DNA from: Dryocosmus kuriphilus
Lineage: Eukaryota; Arthropoda; Insecta; Hymenoptera; Cynipidae
Direction of reading: 5' to 3'
DNA length: 64,000 nucleotides
NCBI GenBank assembly: GCA_038277395.1
Contig: CM076194.1
Location: 133,581,230-133,645,229, forward strand
Both the position numbers and the translations under genes were made by a program. Below are positions 21,821 through 32,814 of this stretch, in pieces. The stretch's first letter is position 1. Every line of letters begins with the position of its first letter. The notes under the pieces were generated by a model. It did no database searches. It worked only from the letters and a program-made list of their open reading frames with translations, and was not told the origin of the DNA.

Positions 21821-23769
21821 ATGTTTTTAAAACACATTGTAGATTGGTAAAGTTTTTTTGTGGTTTTCCGAATTTTCACAATGTAGGATTTCGATTCTTA
21901 AAAGTAAAACGATTAGTCTTATTAAAAAAATTTTGTAGCTTTTTCCAAGGTTAACAATTCTGCTTGTTAATATTTTCTCATATCTTGCATAGTTTTGCTG
22001 AAAAGTGGTTTTCTATCATATTTCACGGATAACTCAAAAACTACGCATCTGTTCAAAAAAATGAAAGGGAGAAAATTTGTAGATCTTTTTGAGCTGAGCA
22101 ACTTTGTGTATTATCATTTTTTTCGTATCTTGTATAGTTTGACAGGAAATTAGAATTTTTTATTTTTAATAACGTTTTTGTCGATTAAAACAAAAACCGT
22201 GCACTTTATCGAAAAATGATTAAAAACAAAATTTGCAGATTTTTTTAAGATGAACAATTTTACTCTTCACTATTTTTTCGTATCTTGCATAGTTTAGCCG
22301 GCAAATTGATTTTTTGATTTTGTGAAAACCGTTTTTGATGGATAAAACCATAATCACTGGTCAAAAATCGCTGGTTAACGAACTCATCCTTTCCTTTTGC
22401 ATCCTGAAGAAGTTTGCCAAAGCACAATCCAATCCGATGAGTCCTTCGAAAGTTATCGCGACCACAGTCGACAACGACAACGACAACAACGACAACAACA
22501 GACAGACAGACACCGTCGTAAAAACGGTTTTTTTCTGACTCAGGGGGTCTCAAAACGCGGAGATTTGATGAAAACTGGGGGGGGGGGGGGGGGGGGGGGG
22601 GCAAATTTTACATAATTCTAATACCTTCTCTGATGAAAATGTAATATTTATATTTTTTTGTGACTTTTCATTAAGGAATATTAATAAGTTCAAACATAGT
22701 AAGTGTTCAAACAATTTTTGCAATTTTTTTCTATGTGTACAACAGTTTATGATTACTTAAATTTCTATATAGCTTAAAATAATTATATTTGTACAGCTTT
22801 CTATACTAATATCTATGTCAACGTTTTTCTTCAAATAAGATCTGTTTAGTAAGGTGTTACTGAATCAATTAATTCATGAATTTCACATAATTTTTATTCA
22901 TGGAAGAAATCTTGTTTCATATACGTTCCTTATATTTTAGAGATATTCAAAGCATATTTTTAATAAGTTTAAGCAAAATTCGGCTGCTTTTTTTCGCGCA
23001 TTAAAATCTTCCTGCTCCATTTTATTTTCGGATAAATTAATCGTATTGACAGTGCATGACACATGAGAAAGTTTTAAAAAAAACTAAGTAACAGATCGAA
23101 AATCAAGAGTCAAGAGTCTCGTTCGAGTGCCCTTGGTTTTTTACAAGATAACCCAAGAGTAAACAACAGAATGTAAATTGATTTCAACTTCAAGACTCTC
23201 GAAAATTCAAGTATTATCAAGCGAGATTCAAGAAATTCTTGTCTTGTCAAGTAACACTAGTGAATTTCAAATGCTTTAATTTTTAATGTGTCTTCAAGTT
23301 TCTAATTTTTCTATTTCCAATATGCTCTTGCTTTAGTTTTGAATTTAGTTTTAAATTGAAAAAGTTGTCTGAAGTCAAGGAAGTATAATATATGTCCTTG
23401 AAGACTGAGAAATGTACAATAACAATACCTACTGTTAGCAGGATTAAAAAAAACCTACTCAGGTAAAGATTTGCAGATATTTCAGGCAAGAGGAGCACTT
23501 TTGAAGACACTGTCGGTCTTTTGAAAATTCTATCATGAGTCTTTTATTCAGAGTTATATCTCTCAAATATACATAGAAAATTGCCTTTTATTATATTCTC
23601 TATATACATAGTTGTTTGTGTTCTGAAACCAACCGCAGAAATTTATGCATAATAATATATGTAAAAATATTTGATAAAGACTGAAATATATATTTGAAAT
23701 TGTCCGTTATTTCAAATATTTAATAAACCACGAGTAAACACTGCAAAATTAAATATATCGTAAAAATAA

Positions 23770-24240
23770 CAAATGATAAATTTTCTGGCCAAACTATGTG
23801 AGATACGAAAAAAACGTTAAGGATTATAGTTGCTCATTTAAAAAATATCTATGAATTTGCTTCACACTATCTTTTTTTATAAAACGCATAGTTTTTGAGT
23901 TAATCGTGAAAACTATGATCAAATACAAGAAATTCACTTTTCAGCAAAACTATGCGAAAGCCGAAAAAAATTTCAAGAGGCAAAGCTGTTTATCTAAAAA
24001 ATATCTACAAATTTTCTTCGTACCATTTTTTAATAAGACGCATAGTTTCTGTTTTAATCGTGAAAAATATTATTAATAAAACTGAAGAATTCAATTTTCT
24101 CGAAAAACTACGCGAGATACGAAAGAAATGTTCAGAAAGTAAAGTTGTTTATTTCAAAACGATATACAAATTTGCTACATACTATTTTTTAGGAAAGACA
24201 CATAGTTTTTGATTTAATTGTGAAAATGTTATTGAAAGAT
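23770..24240. repeat. Three ~154-bp monomers
   Basis: TAATCGTGAAAA-type phrases recur at 23901, 24056 and 24216, giving a period of 154-160 bp. The monomers are diverged from each other and from those at 12600-13720. Confidence 0.8.
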
Positions 24241-25169
24241 ATCTAGATATTTTCTCCAGACCATTTTTTGATATTAAAATAATCTCTGATATCGTTACTT
24301 ATTCTCTTAGATCATCGGGAAAGACGGAGTTCCAATTGGTTATTATACTATTATTTATTATTGTTTATTAATTATTGTGCTAGCAAAGATATCTTTGGTG
24401 CTAGTTCAACAGCTAAGAGAAGAAAACTTTAATATCCACACAAAACATTTATTACCAACCATGGGTATAAACTTGGTGACAGTGCCACAGATATTACATT
24501 GCTCCACTATACCAGTTTCTTGTCTCCGTGAATTTTAGTTCGACGGACCCGTAATGAGAAAGAGGAGCGCAGGGGGAGCGGTAAGATTTGTGATGAATCC
24601 GTCCTAGTACCAAAAATTAGCATAACACACTAGCGCTCCGCGGGGAATTCGAACATCGTACTCACGATATGAAATACTCTTCTCAATTTATATATTTCTA
24701 CAAAACTAACAAATCAAAAAATTATTATCATGCTTTCGAAAAGCGAAAGAGAAAATCTCGACTTCTCATCTCAAAAGCAGGAAACGGTTCACCCTCGACA
24801 AATTTTACGAGTTTTTCCCCTTAAACCACTTAAGCTCGAGAAACCAAGGACATCCTGTGCAGGTCGCCATCAGAGACTTCTCAAATCCTTAGGTTCACCG
24901 AGTGTTTAACATGTGAAAGTCATAAAACGGGAACTTTTCGAGAAACAGCTTTTAGAAATTCCTCACCACGCAATTCGGGCCACCTCTCCTCTATTTTTTT
25001 ACATCTGCTCGTCAGTCCCAAATAGCTAGATTCTCCGAAGCCTGAGAAGGTTTATTTCCCAAATCCCCAAATTCACACGGCCGAGCGGAAATGGGAGAGG
25101 TTCGACTCGTCGTAAAATAAACTCAATTACAACCGGACTAATAATTCAGAAAAAGGCGTATAGGACTCT

Positions 25170-25170
<1 letters not shown>
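24241..25170. other. Unannotated spacer
   Basis: This is mixed-composition sequence with somewhat higher GC around 24500-25130. I see no open frame with a recognisable domain, no tRNA and no clear element boundary. Confidence 0.4.

Positions 25171-25172
<2 letters not shown>

Positions 25173-25240
<68 letters not shown>
25173..25240. repeat. (TA)n microsatellite
   Basis: About 34 TA units directly precede the inverted arm beginning TAGGGCGGGTCAAATT at 25251. Confidence 0.97.
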
Positions 25241-25248
<8 letters not shown>

Positions 25249-25445
25249 ATTAGGGCGGGTCAAATTGTATGGAGCGAAAAAATTCGATATCGGCTACCCC
25301 TAACGGTGTTCTATGGGTCATTTTAAGCAACTTTCCCCAAGAAACTATAGCTCTATCTTAAATACGGAGGCGCCGGATTTTTCAAAATAGGTTTGTTTTC
25401 AACATATTCAAGAATTGGCTTAGAAACTGCATTAAAAACACAAAT

Positions 25446-25842
25446 GAACTTTTTTTTTGTGTGTATATGGGGGTTTTCGGGTCCAAGGAATCCATTTTTG
25501 ATGTTTATTTTTATCTACGAGTGCTGCCGGAGGACGCTTTCCTACTATTTTTGCGTTTTATCGCTTCTTTTTGGGGAAAATTGACGAATTTTTTGGGGAA
25601 ATCGACGAATACAGTCTGTTCCACAAGAAAAGGTACGCGTTTTCTCGAAAAGTTTTAAAGCTTTTTTCCCTTTCTTTTTTAGCCCCGAAAACCCCCATAT
25701 ACACACAAAAAAAAGAGTTCATTTGTTGAGCGAAGAGGAAAGATGTGAAATCCTCAAAATTGCTTAAGCGTCCGGGAAAGTTAATGAGGTATTGAAGAAG
25801 ACAACGCATCCAGACAATTTTTCAGTTTAAGATATTTAATAA
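25446..25842. mobile_element. Insertion in the left arm with its own inverted repeats
   Basis: The arm is interrupted by about 395 bp that is absent from the right arm. It starts GAACTTTTTTTTTGTGTG near 25445, continues into a TATATGGGGGTTTTCGGG stretch, and shows the inverse (CCCGAAAACCCCCATATA) near 25683-25700 followed by a poly-A-rich GAGTTC. The piece between these ends (25445-25723) is a candidate small inverted-repeat element. The rest (25724-25842) is of unclear origin. Confidence 0.6.
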
Positions 25843-26125
25843 CGTTTCGTTGCTCGGCCGAGCAACCTCATAAGATTAGTACAAAACTGAGAAATTACAT
25901 ATTTGATTAGTAAGGATATTTTTAAGCGGAGAAGAACATTTTTGAGAGGAACTTACCGAAAGGTTATGAATAGTTGAGGGTTGACATTATGTATTTGAAG
26001 GATGTTTTTCTATTCTAGAAAAAATTTGGAAAACATAAGAAAAACAGAGGTTTTTTGGTACTCAGCATCCTCACTAGAAAACAAAGGAAAGGAGGTTAGA
26101 AAGGTTGATGCAATTGAAGTGAATT

Positions 26126-26819
26126 GCTGAAATTGTGAAGGTTTATTTATATAAAGGGAGTCTAAATGTAGTGGGACAAGTATTTAATTAATTTAAAAGG
26201 TGCGAATGGCATTTTAAAAGTTTTTTATAAAAATTTGGAATGTTATAAACGTGAAAAGAATACAATGTAAAGTATGAACAGGTAGAACAGTTCAATTACG
26301 AATAAGGGTTATGAAAACGGAATTTATACGTAATGTGATAATATGAATATTATTTATATATAATATGTTCAGTGAATGAACTTAATGTAGAATGGTCAGA
26401 ATTCATGTCTGTAGTAAGAATTTAGCGGACTGTGAAGGTATAATAAAAATTTGAATTGGAATTATTTTGGAAGTTAGAATTAGAATGTTTTATCAAATTT
26501 AAGAATTTAGAATTGAATAATTTTTTAATACCCTGAGTAGTAGTGATGAAGTAAAATTATTCATTAACCTTTGAGGAAACATAGTTAATAATTGTTGAAA
26601 GTAATTGATAAAATTTTTTTGATTGGAGAGGTACAAAAGCGTACCACTCCATGGTGAAGGATGCTGAGTACTGACGGGATGGAAAGTTTTTTGGAAGAGG
26701 GGGAAATTGAATAGAAGGAAAGGCGCTAATTTTTAAAAATTGAATATATAGTGTTGCGATGAGGATAAAATTCAATTAGTAATGTTATTTAAAACAGAGT
26801 TGTAAGCAGGGTTGTAAAA
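26126..26819. other. Interior of the inverted-arm element, no gene recognised
   Basis: This is AT-rich sequence between the left arm and the GIY-YIG fragment. A 72-residue minus-strand frame (26557-26775) has no recognisable motif. Confidence 0.4.
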
Positions 26820-27092
26820 TTAGAGATCTGTAATTTTATTTAAAACATTATCACCTTTCTTCTTAATGTACAACATTTCAACAAAGGTTCTTTTATAATA
26901 ATTTGATTCTTTGTGTAGTAGAATTTTTATGTCGTCCCATTTGATAGAAGATGGATCGCTATCATGGTTTGAATGGACATGTTTGGCAATTTCTTTATGG
27001 TTTTTTTTTTTTTGGTTTTTGATGCAATATTGAATATTTCTCTTGTGTTCGTTTCTTCTAGTCTCTAAGGATCTTTTAGTTTGGCCTCAACA
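26820..27092 (-). pseudogene. GIY-YIG endonuclease fragment of a Penelope-like element
   Basis: The minus-strand translation gives GQTKRSLETRRNEHKRNIQ, then KEIAKHVHSNHDSD, then IKWDDIKILLHKESNYYKR and TFVEMLYIKKKGDN, ending at a stop at 26820-26822. The GQTKR.L..R..EH, H....D, IL..E..Y.KR and E.L.I spacing matches the C-terminal GIY-YIG endonuclease of Penelope-like elements, with Glu in TFVEML at the expected metal-binding position. A TGA just before GQTKR and a poly-A tract interrupt the upstream part, so it is not functional as it stands. The RT part lies elsewhere (18110-19030) and may be from another copy. Confidence 0.82.
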
Positions 27093-27555
27093 ATTAACTT
27101 AAATTGCATCAACCTTTCTAATATCCTTTCCTTTGTTTTCTAGTGAGGATGCTGAGTACCAAAAAAACTCTTTTTTTTTCTTATGTCTTCCAAATTTTTT
27201 CTAAAATAAAAAAACATTCTTCAAATACCTTATGTGAACCTTCAACTATTCATAACCTTTCGGTAAGTTCTTCTCAAAAATGTTCTTCTCCGCTTAAAAA
27301 TATCTTTACTAATCAAATATGTAATTTCTCAGTTTTGTACTAATCTGATGAGGTTGCTCGGCCGAGCAACGAAACGAGATCATTTGTGTTTTTAATGCAG
27401 TTTCTAAGACAATTCTTGAATATTTTGAAAAATCCGGCGCCTCCGTTTTCAAGATAAAGCTATAGTTTCTTGGGAAAAGTTGCTTAAAATGACCCATAGA
27501 ACACCGTTAGGGGGTAGCCGATATCGTCAAAAAATTTGACCCGCCCTAATGTATA

Positions 27556-27563
27556 TGTATATT

Positions 27564-27622
<59 letters not shown>
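27556..27622. repeat. (TA)n microsatellite with TATG variants
   Basis: TA units flank the right arm of the element at 25251-27548, with GTATATGTAT interruptions next to the arm. This mirrors GTATGTATAT on the left side. Confidence 0.93.
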
Positions 27623-27625
<3 letters not shown>

Positions 27626-27936
27626 CATTATCTACTTATTAATAATATGTAATATATTTGTACTTATATTTGCCATTTATAACATGTATATATGTATTTT
27701 CCTATGTATTCGTCAGATAGCAAAAACTACGCTGAAAACAATTCATCGACAAATCCTTCTTCTAATTATAATTCAGTCAGGGATGTTAGAAATAATATAC
27801 AAATCACTAGCTAGGATTAGAAACTATTATATCACTATGACGTATATGTTATTATTATAGTTAAAAATCGCAATTAGGCTTCATTTAATAATACAGGAAC
27901 TTAGAACTAATTCATGGCTACTTTTCCAGATAGAGA
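27623..27936. other. AT-rich spacer before the 5' LTR
   Basis: Nothing recognisable is present. The 103-residue frame at 27549-27860 is mostly a translation of the TA repeat. Confidence 0.5.
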
Positions 27937-28560
27937 AACACATTTTTGATCTGATTCAATAATAGATTAATAGATTTGTAATTTGTCTCGATTCAATTAA
28001 CCGATGTGCCAGCTTTTACGAATCAATATTCTACGATTATTAATCAAAATTAATAAATTTAACAATTATTAAAATTTGCGAAACAAACAAGAAAGACAGC
28101 TACATGTTTCAAAGATATTAGAAACTTAGAATAGAATAGGACCATATGTATTCGAATAGACGAAACGAAGGGATGGCTAGAAACCCTCAATGCAGGGGCG
28201 AGAGGACTCACTGCGACCAGTGCGTGGGCGAAGGGACCCGCTTCTCACTTTTCAGGCACTCTTCTTCAGATCTCGAGACCGTAAGGGTCGCCTCCCTTCC
28301 GACGTGAATAGCTTAAACTTTTGAAGAGAGAAAACCTTTTAATAAAATCTTAAACTTTATTGTCGAAATATAACTTCTAATTTATTTCACTTATACTAGT
28401 TCCTTTTCCGTTAACTCAAGACTTTCAGCACAGCCCGAGGTGAATATCAATTCTTCACGGCAAGGACTCTCGAACCTTTCGGAAGTCAGTCTCGTTGGAC
28501 ATAGTTGGGCGGAACTTCAATATTCGAATTTCGCGCTCGGTAAATTCCCAGGGCATTACA
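27937..28560 (+). repeat. 5' LTR of the Gypsy element
   Basis: It matches the two parts of the 3' LTR along its length, with scattered substitutions and a 13-bp extra stretch near 28395. It runs from about ACACATTTTTGATCTG to GGGCATTACA. The exact first bases are uncertain by two or three positions. Confidence 0.9.
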
Positions 28561-29303
28561 GGAATATTTTTTTTTTTTTGTGACAGCTGTGTGGGATAAT
28601 GCTGACTCGCGTTATGCAGTGAAAGTTTTAAAAAAAGTGGAAGTGACACTTGTGAATTCGGATTTCAGACTGGTGAAAAGAAGTGCGCGTGTAGACAATA
28701 CTATGGTTACCGATAGCCTCCACTCGGAACATAGTGCACGTCATTCCACTGTGGCAGACATTTTTCAAATTGCCAAACGCCGCAACCTCGGCCTGATTTT
28801 TTGGCGGGGTTTTTAGAGACGAGGTTGAAGCGGAGTGTTGGAACCCCGTACCATTTTCCTCCACTCCCGCAGGCGCACCGTGGGACGAGGACCAGAAGGA
28901 CGAACCAGGACCAGAAGGACGAGCGAGGACTAGAAGGACGAACCAGGACCAGAAGGACGAGAACCAAGGCCGAAAATCAAGGACGAGAACTAAAAATCTA
29001 AGACCAAGGACTACTAGGATGTCGACTGACACTTCGATGGAAAGACATTTCTAAGCGGGAAACCGAAGGGATTGGCTCGCGTGTGAAATTGAGTGAATTT
29101 GTAGAAAAAAAATTGTTTTGTGAAGTTAATGGAGTGTAGGAAAGCTTATTTTTGTGTAGAGAAATTTTTTTGAATTTCTCAAATTTTGCTAGCCAATCAA
29201 CTTCTAGAACTTCCAACGGTAAGTCGCATGTTTTCGTTCCTGAGTTCTCAGATATAGGAATCAGTGCGCGCTTTCCTCATCGGCCTGAGTCAATATCGCG
29301 AAA
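28561..29303 (+). other. Gypsy leader with GACCAGAAGGACGA tandem repeats
   Basis: This is the untranslated leader between the LTR and gag. A tandem array of 15-18-bp units based on GACCAGAAGGACGA lies at about 28886-28960. No clear tRNA primer-binding match is visible immediately after the LTR, where the sequence is GGAATATT followed by poly-T. Frames on either strand here are products of the repeat. Confidence 0.7.
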
Positions 29304-30686
29304 ATGGCTAACCCAAGTGTGTATAGCATGTTCGATAACGCGGGGAAAGAAAATGTTTTAGATAGTGCGGGAGTCGATATAGGGACACAAAATTCAGGGA
29401 AAATGGGAGAATTTCACGAAGATCTTAACGGTCGGATCGATATAGGGACACAAAATTTAGGGCAAATGGGGGAATTTCGCGAAAATCTCAACGGTAACGA
29501 ACACAACTACACTCGCACTCCTTTAGCAGTCGCACCACACGGCCCCGTGAGTGTACAACTTCCACCCCGGAATCTTAGCCACCTTGGCCATCAGCCCGGA
29601 ACTTCACACCCATCTAGCGCGACGCGCAACGCTCGTTTCACCCAGTCCGAAGAATCCGAGCATTACTTAACGTTTAAAGCCGCTCTCCAATTCATCCCTA
29701 AAGAATATGACGGGCATAATATACCTGCGAGCAAATTCGTCCGCGATTGCATATTCGCTAGAGACTCGATACGACCCTCGGAAATACCACTTCTACTACG
29801 GCGCATCCGGTCCAGGATTACCGGAAGCGCTGATGCCTACCTCCAGGACAGAGAAATTCGCTGTTTAGAAGATCTCCTGTCCAACATCAAATTGGCATTT
29901 TCCCCCCATCAAAATCTAGGTCAATTACAAGCGATGCTTAGTACCGTCGCGCAAGAGCCGGAAGAATCGGTACTTCAATACGGTGTCCGCGTTAGAAAGA
30001 TCTTAAAACAGCTGATCGAAGCCACTGAACAACAGTTCTTGCAGGAAGTCTCTTATGGGATGGCGTGCGCCGCTCGTGCGGCAGGCCTAGAAAATTTTAT
30101 AAGAGGCCTTACTCCATCCATAGAGCTTAAAGTTAGATTAAAAAATCCAGCCACCCTGCAAGATGCGATAAATGCGGCCCAAGCGGTGGAATGGGAGGTA
30201 GGGTACTAAGATACCCTTCGTCGCGACGTTAGACAAAACAACGGAAACGCGTATACCCGAGGAAATAAATTCACCCCCTACCACGTTAGACCACAAGTGC
30301 GTTCCCTTCAAACTGTACAAAATTCAAAGGGAGACGATTAAGAATGCACCCGCAGTGACGATCGAAACCACGACGGTAGGAACTCGACCCCTGTAACGTG
30401 CTTTAATTGTAATAGACCTGGACACTACGCCAGAAATTGCAAGAAGAAAAACAACCGTGACCCTGTCGACAAAATATGTTTTGTATGCAACAGAGAGGGA
30501 TACTTGATCCGCAAATGCCTTCAAAGGAAAAGTCCCGATATAATGTGTTATAAATGCAGGAAAGCCGGGCACTATGCCAATAAATGTCCAGGTCGCGACC
30601 CTCTCCCGTCCACACAATTTTGCAACCGTTGCAAAATTACGAGACACAATGACGTAAACTGCAAGCGCAGAAACGAGTCTGCATGA
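29304..30686 (+). pseudogene. gag of Ty3/Gypsy element (capsid and nucleocapsid)
   Basis: The ATG at 29304 opens a 301-residue frame. Residues 25-65 contain a 21-residue tandem duplication (DIGTQN..MGEF..LNG, period 63 bp), followed by a Pro/His-rich linker. A capsid-like helical region then starts near residue 112 and includes FIPKEYDG and FIRGL. The frame stops with TAA at 30207, and a second TAA follows at 30339. In the same frame four CCHC knuckles follow (C-x2-C-x4-H-x4-C type): CFNCNRPGHYARNC at 30399, CFVCNREGYLIRKC at 30477 (His replaced by Tyr), CYKCRKAGHYANKC near 30546, and CNRCKITRHNDVNC near 30624. The frame ends at TGA 30684-30686. The knuckles would bind genomic RNA. Two internal stops make it non-functional. 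Confidence 0.9.
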
Positions 30687-31220
30687 AATCACGGCCCATT
30701 TAAACGACTAAAGAACTCGATTCGCCGGCGTGGAGTCGAAGTCGAAGGCAAAAAGGCGCCGTTAAGGGGAACAGTGTTCATTATTAATCCATCTACAAAA
30801 AAACATTCCCCTATTGTTGAATTTAAAGCCCCGAATTTTAAAAAAGGAACGGTAGAATTTCTTATAGACACCGGCGCGGAACTAAATTTGATTAAAAAGA
30901 AATAAATAAAAACCGAAATTCAAATAAATCATCAAAATAAATGTCACATGTTCGGAATCGGTCCAGGGATGATAAAAACACTAGGCGAAATAAAATTACA
31001 AATAAATGATGCCGAATTCCTATTTCAAGTCGTCCCCAACAATTCCCCTATTATTGAGGGGAGCCTCTTGGCAATGCCATTTCTCACCGACCAAGACGCA
31101 GTTTTGCGCATAAAAAAGGGCCAAATGACGTCAGATATCGGGACAATCCCGTTTCGTAGGAAATACCGTTCATTTAGCCGCACGATCTCGACAATTAGTC
31201 TCTTTGCCCATCAAAAATTC
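30687..31220 (+). pseudogene. Retroviral-type aspartic protease region of Gypsy pol
   Basis: It is in the same frame as gag, after the TGA. The active-site motif FLIDTGAELNLI is at about 30858-30893, and TAA at 30903 interrupts the frame ten nucleotides later. Downstream GMIKTLGEIKLQI and a PIIEGSLLAMPFL stretch (flap and C-terminal region) follow to about 31100. The frame then shifts; frame 1 is used from about 31204. The enzyme would mature Gag-Pol. It is broken here. Confidence 0.8.
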
Positions 31221-31566
31221 TAACGTCACCGAAGGTTATCTGCCACGCATCGACGCAGGTCCAGGAATTTTCATAGGGGAGTCACTAGTTTCACAAGTCG
31301 GTGGACAAGCCAAAGTGTTCTGCAAAAACACCACCAAGCGTAACGTCGAGTTGACAATCCCTCCGGTTGAGTTAGAGGAATGTGACATCGTGACCCCGGT
31401 TTCTCGAAAAACTGTAAAAACGTCAGACAACCAGGATTCTAAATCTGAAAAATCCAAAAGAATAGCAGAGTTAATTAGGACAGTTAACATGGACGACCTG
31501 AATAGTGAAGAAAAAATTAACTTAATAGAAATTCTAATGAACACCTTTATCAATTCAAATTATTAA
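31204..31566 (+). pseudogene. Linker between protease and reverse transcriptase
   Basis: This is a 120-residue segment in frame 1 with no catalytic motif (GPGIFIGESLV, then NVELTIPPVELEECDI). It corresponds to the connector that precedes RT in Gypsy Pol proteins. It ends at TAA near 31564, and RT continues in frame 0 from 31575, implying another frameshift. Confidence 0.7.
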
Positions 31567-31574
31567 ACGACAAA

Positions 31575-32420
31575 TTGCCATGCACGCACGTACTGAAACA
31601 CAACATAAATACGACGGACAATGACCCTGTACAAGAAAAAATGCATAGCCTCCCTCCGCAGCACAGAGACGAGATAAAAAGGCAATGCAAAGAATTGTTA
31701 GATAATGGGAGTATAGTCCCGTCTAAATCCCCTTTTAATTCTCCTATCTGGGTCGTACCCAAAAGAACAGATTACCAAGGGACGAAAAAGTGGCGAATGG
31801 TCATCGACTATCGCGGTTTGAACGAGAAGACAGTCGCCGATGCCTACCCCCTACCGAATATAACTGATATTCTGGACCAGTTGGGTGGGGCAAAATATTT
31901 TTCGGTGCTAGATTTGGCCTCAGGGTTTCACCAAATTGAAGTGGAACCTGCCGACCGTCATAAGACTGCCTTCTCTACGCAATTTGGGGTGTTTGAGTTC
32001 ACCAGGATGCCGTTCGGGCTCCGGAATGCTCCCGCGACCTTTCAACGGGTTATGGGTCGAGTCCATATGGGACTGCAGGGAGTTGAACTTTGCGTCTACA
32101 TGGACGACATCGTAATATACTCCAACTCCCTCAAAGAACACACCGAAAAACTAAAGAAACTCCTAGACAGACTGAAAGACGCAGGCCTAGTCCTCAACCC
32201 TGAGAAATGCAGATTCCTACGCAAGGAGATAACCTACCTGGGGCTCATAATCTCCCAGGATGGTGTGAAGCCAGACCCTAGAAAGGTGTCAGCCACGCGA
32301 AAATTTCCCACCCCTAAAGGCAAGAAAAGTATTAAGCAGTTTCTCGGATTAGCTGGTTACTACCGGCGTTTCATCTCCGATTTCGCAAAAATTGCGAAAG
32401 CCGTTGACGCAGTTACTTAA
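31575..32420 (+). pseudogene. Reverse transcriptase domain of Gypsy pol
   Basis: This 281-residue frame covers RT motifs: VPKR.....KWRMVIDYRGLN near 31755-31825, the KYFSVLDLASGFHQI motif with the first catalytic Asp near 31893, TRMPFGLRNAPATFQ near 31998, and VYMDDIVIYS with the catalytic DD near 32093. Thumb/connection follows with NPEKCRFLR, ITYLGLIIS and FLGLAGYYRRFI. The core RT is intact as a frame, but it is separated by frameshifts upstream and at about 32395 downstream. RT copies element RNA into DNA in the virus-like particle. Confidence 0.92.
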
Positions 32421-32808
32421 ACAGTCTTCTAAATTTATTTGGGGACTGGAACAACAGGAATGCTTTGATAAAATGCGTCAAATCCTATCTAATGAACCCC
32501 TCCTTCAATATCCTGTCTTTACTCGGCCATTTATCATAACGACTGATGCGTCCAGATATGCCCTAGGAGCGGTTCTCAGTCAGGGGTCTATTGGCAAAGA
32601 CTTACCGGTAGCATATGCCTCGCGAACTCTGAACGACGCTGAAAAAAATTACTCGACCATCGAAAAGGAACTACTAGCGATAGTTTTTGCCGTGAAACAC
32701 TTCCGACCATATGTTTACGGACGAAAATTCACTCTGGTGACCGTCCATCGACCCTTAATATGGCTACACAATTTAAAGGACCCAGTATCGAGGTTAACTC
32801 GGTGGTGA
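32392..32808 (+). pseudogene. RNase H domain of Gypsy pol
   Basis: Frame 1 gives ITTDASRYALGAVLSQ (first Asp), then YSTIEKELLAIVFAVKHFR (Glu), then FTLVTVHRPLIWL. The last is where the family has a conserved Asp (TDHRPL), here Val, so a catalytic residue is lost. The frame ends at TGA 32806-32808 just after LTRW and resumes in the same frame with RDYDYEIQYKPG, so this is a simple nonsense change. Confidence 0.88.
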
Positions 32809-32814
32809 ATAAAA

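Larger units (their letters stand above)
19197..22648. mobile_element. FB-type fold-back element, most complete copy (~3.45 kb)
   Basis: The ends are inverted, with TTTACATTCTCATCAGAGAA on the left and TTCTCTGATGAAAATGTAA on the right. From each end inward come an A module (19197-19520; 22320-22648), ~154-bp monomers (19500-20120; 21830-22300) and a GC-hairpin module (20158-20415; 21622-21820). These surround a core with an extra partial A module (21036-21236) and the CACGTG cluster (21244-21607). No transposase or reverse transcriptase is recognisable, so it would be non-autonomous. Target duplications could not be identified. Confidence 0.72.
19777..23911. repeat. Right copy of the ~4.1-kb near-identical duplication
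   Basis: This is the direct repeat of 1-4172. Unlike the left copy it continues without a gap into more monomers (23911-24240). Its poly-G tract is 25 bp (22577-22601). Confidence 0.95.
25251..27548. mobile_element. Inverted-arm element with Penelope-like endonuclease remnant
   Basis: The left arm (25251-25447 continuing at about 25845-26125) and the right arm (about 27100-27548) are inverted repeats. They share TAGGGCGGGTCAAATT, TCTATGGGTCATTTTAAGCA, GGCGCCTCCGT-type and TTGCTCGGCCGAGCAAC blocks (strand-adjusted). The interior carries a GIY-YIG fragment of a Penelope-like element. Both ends abut (TA)n tracts. Penelope-like elements are known to form partial copies in inverted arrangement, which would explain the structure, but a DNA transposon that captured the fragment is not excluded. 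Confidence 0.72.

Noticed and set aside
27549..27860. 103-residue Tyr/Ile-rich frame
   Set aside because: Most of it translates the TA microsatellite.
28561..28580. tRNA primer-binding site after the 5' LTR
   Set aside because: The bases after the LTR (GGAATATT then poly-T) do not match a tRNA 3' end that I can recognise.
28628..29032. 134-residue minus-strand frame with repeated LVL..RPSGP-type units
   Set aside because: It is a translation of the GACCAGAAGGACGA tandem repeat on the antisense strand.
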